DNA of 8,056 nt from assembly GCA_038238915.1 (NCBI GenBank), contig JBBSFH010000041.1, positions 1-8,056 of the forward strand, in the 5' to 3' direction. Source of the stretch: JAVVHE01 sp038238915. Lineage in GTDB: Bacteria; Pseudomonadota; Alphaproteobacteria; Sphingomonadales; Sphingomonadaceae. Positions 6,219 to 8,056 of this stretch are shown one piece after another; the stretch's first letter is position 1, and each line of letters opens with the position of its first letter. The notes beneath the pieces were generated by a model. The model did not search any database. It saw only the letters and a program-made list of their open reading frames with translations, and was not told the DNA's origin. The position numbers were made by a program, and so were the translations under genes.

Positions 6219-6547
6219 GGCTGCCCCGCCTTGCGGCGTTTGCTCGCGCGCACCCGTTGGGGCAATCGCTCTTCGTCAAGCTGCAAGCCCACGCTGTCTC
6301 TGGCGAGATCAGCAAGGTCGGCTATCCCCTCGCTTAAGCCGAGAATGAAAAGCACGGTGGCATAAACGCCGAGCGACACGCCGGGATCGCCCTGCTCTAC
6401 CTTTTGCAAAGTGCTGCGCGCGACAAACGCGCGTTCCGCCATAAGCGTCATAGTGATGCGACGGCGCACGCGCGCAGCTTTGATGTCGGAACCCAGCTTG
6501 GCGAGGCTGCGCTTGACCGGCAGCGGCATGGGTGGTGTCGTTCGCAT
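6215..6547 (-). CDS. hipB: HipB-like XRE-family antitoxin/repressor
   Basis: A 110-aa DNA-binding antitoxin that should bind the HipA kinase and repress its own operon. The helix-turn-helix is clear: ITMTLMAERAFVARSTLQKV (31-50), then EQGDPGVSLGVYATVLFILG (51-70). The C-terminus is basic (RVRASKRRKAGQP). I start it at ATG 6545-6547, which has a good AAGAGGA ribosome binding site at 6552-6558 and lies just inside the predicted transcript. The frame stays open upstream to 6742, but that stretch contains the promoter and has no HipB similarity. The product is a little longer than E. coli HipB (88 aa) because of the N-terminal proline-containing extension and basic tail. It overlaps hipA by 4 nt. 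Confidence 0.92.
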   Translation of the reverse strand: MRTTPPMPLPVKRSLAKLGSDIKAARVRRRITMTLMAERAFVARSTLQKVEQGDPGVSLGVYATVLFILGLSEGIADLADLARDSVGLQLDEERLPQRVRASKRRKAGQP

Positions 6548-6558
6548 ATAATCCTCTT

Positions 6559-6605
6559 GACCGTTTCTATAGGCACAAAGCGGTCTAATGTCCATTAAAA
6601 CGGTC
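6559..6605 (-). promoter_or_regulatory. hipBA promoter with three operator half-sites
   Basis: On the minus strand TGGACA (6589-6594) and TATAGA (6566-6571) are separated by exactly 17 nt, a good sigma-70-type promoter ending just before the hipB ribosome binding site. Three near-identical half-sites lie over it: AAAACGGTC (6597-6605), AAAGCGGTC (6577-6585) and, inverted, GACCGTTTC (6559-6567). The first two are direct repeats 20 bp apart. The last two form an imperfect palindrome with a 9-nt spacer across the -10. HipB binding here would block RNA polymerase. HipB as the binder is inferred from the family. Confidence 0.7.
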
Positions 6606-6956
6606 AGTTTAAAGTTTTGGATTTGCGAGCTCTGAGCCCTGCACGGGGACACGCGTGTTGAGATGAAACTTGTGGCGATAGCGCCCGCACTAGATTCCGC
6701 TCTTTTTACGAGCGAGACGGCTTCGTTGAAGCACCTTCTCAAAACTCGTCAGGCAAGCCCCTGCTTAAGTAGGGACGAGTAAGATATAGTTTTGTGAGCC
6801 GAAAAGGCCGTTCCGGGCGGCTGTGTAACGTAGTCCTCGCTCGCTCGCCCGCAACCATCGTTTTTGCGACCGTTCGCGGTGTCTAATTAACCTACGTGTA
6901 TTTGGGGCAGCACACGTGGGCCAAAGGCATACGGAGTATCAGTGTCCGTACTGTGC
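6606..6956. other. Gene-poor spacer between hipBA and the sigma factor gene
   Basis: No convincing gene is seen on either strand. Base composition looks less GC-rich than in flanking genes. It holds several small inverted repeats. TACGGA/TCCGTA (6930-6935/6945-6950) lies just after the sigma factor stop. CCTACGTGT/ACACGTGGG (6891-6899/6912-6920, one G-U) follows it. ACTCGTC/GACGAGT (6744-6750/6774-6780) has an inner AAGC/GCTT stem and is followed on the minus strand by TTTGAG. Any of these could terminate leftward sigma-factor transcription or belong to a small RNA, but none has a strong U-run. A 39-codon minus-strand frame starting at about 6858 has no supporting signal. Confidence 0.5.
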
Positions 6957-7643
6957 TCAAATCCGAGCTTCAAGCTGAGCGCGCATGCCCAATATCAGGC
7001 GAAGAACTTTGGTTTTTAGGGTTGGAACCGGGAGTCCGCATCGCGCGGAAAGCTGTGCGTAGGTGAGGCCCTCCACATAGATCGCGCGGATCAGCGCAGC
7101 TTGCGCTACTTTGAGACCATCAACACTGGCATTCGCAAGAGCGCGGCGCTGATTGGCAATCGCCGACTCTTCCGGGTCGAGCGCGGTATCGGCAATGTCA
7201 TCCTCGATCACAGACATACCAGGAGGCGTTTCGATCTTCCGCTTCCGCAGCCGGTCGATCGCCTTGTTGCGTGCGATACGAGCAAGCCAGGTGATCGGAC
7301 TGGCGCGGGTCGCGTCGTACTGCGCGGCCGTTCGCCACACGGCTATATAACAGTCCTGCAACGCGTCCTGGGCATCCTGATAATTGAAACAAACCGTCAG
7401 GCAGACGGCCTGAAGCTTTACGTGCGTCATTCGATAGACGTCGTGTAGTGCATCGGCGTCGTGTAGACCGGTCCGTGCGAGCGCGATTACGAGCGCAGCC
7501 CTACGCTCGTCGGTAGCGCCTTCTTTGTCGGGAACTCGTGCCAAAGAAGCAATGGTCCCGGCTTCATTCGCGACGAGCCTTTCAACCTGTGGCGAGTATT
7601 TATTAGATTGGGGCAGTTGCCGTACTCCTGGTTGCAAAGGCAT
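6957..7643 (-). CDS. ECF (sigma-70 family, group 4) RNA polymerase sigma factor
   Basis: Directs RNA polymerase to a stress- or signal-specific promoter set. From ATG 7641-7643 the product is 228 aa. Region 2 spans about 65-136, with DAQDALQDCYIAVWRTAAQY (90-109), SPITWLARIARNKAIDRLRK (115-134) for core binding and -10 recognition. Region 4 spans about 170-225, with LTYAQLSARCGLPVPTLKTK (193-212) as the -35-binding helix-turn-helix. The turn differs from the usual VPxGTVKSR pattern. About 60 residues precede region 2, more than the usual short N-terminus of ECF factors, and no good ribosome binding site precedes ATG 7643 or the in-frame TTG at 7659-7661. The true start may therefore be further in. 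No anti-sigma gene follows it in the window, unlike most ECF loci. The target regulon is unknown. Confidence 0.88.
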   Translation of the reverse strand: MPLQPGVRQLPQSNKYSPQVERLVANEAGTIASLARVPDKEGATDERRAALVIALARTGLHDADALHDVYRMTHVKLQAVCLTVCFNYQDAQDALQDCYIAVWRTAAQYDATRASPITWLARIARNKAIDRLRKRKIETPPGMSVIEDDIADTALDPEESAIANQRRALANASVDGLKVAQAALIRAIYVEGLTYAQLSARCGLPVPTLKTKVLRLILGMRAQLEARI

Positions 7644-7661
7644 GATGCTGGACGGCAACAA

Positions 7662-7956
7662 GGATCAGCGCCGCTTAGACGGAGGTGCGTCGATCGACAT
7701 CGGGAATTGAGCGCAGGCATGCTGAAAAGCCGCGTCTGTTGCCGCCAAATGTATATCGGCATGGCTCCAATTGAATTTTGTCACTCCCTGATCTCCGAAG
7801 CCGCCCGCATTGCGTAACCTTGGAAAACTGCTGGGGTTCCGAAACGACACGTTGGCCTTGAGCGGGCAGCAATAAACGGCATCCTTGCAACGCGACCCTG
7901 GCCCGCCGCCCTGAGACAGTGCACAATCGGATTTCGGGCTGTGATTGGGCGTGGAA
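7662..7956. other. Gene-poor stretch upstream of the sigma factor gene
   Basis: No recognisable gene. It should contain the sigma factor promoter (leftward), but I cannot pick -35/-10 boxes with confidence. One minus-strand frame (7665-7784, GTG start, 39 aa, MTKFNWSHADIHLAATDAAF...) ends 3 nt before the upstream TTG candidate of the sigma gene. It might be a leader peptide or a gene remnant, but its start overlaps the only SD-like AGGGAG and it has no known relatives that I recognise. Confidence 0.45.
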
Positions 7957-8056
7957 TGTTGACCCCTGTTTCGGGGTAATGGGCGCTCAAAATTGACCCC
8001 TCCCCGGGGCGTGTTGGTGGCCAGATCGGCGGCTGTTGGTGGCTGCGGATCGAGAC
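7957..8056 (+). mobile_element. Probable left end of an IS21-type insertion sequence (runs off right edge)
   Basis: TGTTGACCCCT begins at 7957, and TTGACCCCT recurs at 7993-8001 in the same orientation, 34 bp after the first copy (7959-7967). Elements of the IS21 family begin with TG and carry several such internal repeats near their ends as transposase-binding sites, and TTGACCCC-like repeats are common in that family. No istA coding sequence can be recognised before the window ends, so this is a pattern-based call. Confidence 0.45.

Noticed and set aside
6548..6742. 65-codon upstream extension of hipB
   Set aside because: It covers the hipBA promoter and operator, and the predicted transcript starts downstream of it. 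There is no HipB-like sequence in it.
1..8056. CRISPR array or restriction/defence cluster
   Set aside because: No regularly spaced repeats and no Cas, methylase or reverse transcriptase motifs are seen. Uma2 alone and hipBA do not make a defence system.

Overview
The window looks like chromosomal DNA from a GC-rich alphaproteobacterium. The style of ParE, ApaG, the DUF2167 protein and the cytochrome c remnant suggests Sphingomonadales. That placement is inference from protein character, not from a database search.

Layout, left to right. (1) 1 to about 140: the 5' end of an IS110/IS1111-type transposase gene runs off the left edge on the minus strand. It abuts the C-terminal haem domain of a c-type cytochrome (to 462) that has lost its signal peptide and N-terminal part, apparently by IS insertion. 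A 12-bp perfect hairpin terminator follows. (2) 669-4854: a core block. parE (topoisomerase IV subunit B) converges with a 4-nt overlap on a Uma2-family nuclease gene. Upstream of that on the same strand lies apaG. Divergent from apaG is a DUF2167 membrane-anchored protein gene, whose Shine-Dalgarno is buried in an 8-bp hairpin. It is followed with a GTGA overlap by a 44-aa single-span membrane protein gene, then by tRNA-Gly(CCC). (3) 4855-8056: accessory DNA next to the tRNA. It has a hairpin, an AT-rich stretch with an 11-bp-spaced tandem repeat (possible integrase arm sites), a complete hipBA toxin-antitoxin operon with a readable promoter and three operator half-sites, a gene-poor spacer, an ECF sigma factor gene with no adjacent anti-sigma factor, another gene-poor stretch, and what looks like the terminal repeat region of an IS21-type element running off the right edge.

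Functional reading. parE, apaG and the tRNA are housekeeping genes. hipB and hipA form one translationally coupled unit, probably autorepressed at the promoter just upstream. Mobile DNA at both window edges, a tRNA-adjacent toxin-antitoxin operon and an orphan sigma factor make the right half look like an eroded genomic island. No integrase, second att copy or CRISPR array is visible. I see no clear new multi-gene system. The most unusual signals are the SD-sequestering leader of the DUF2167 gene, the hipBA operator geometry, and the sigma factor without a visible partner.
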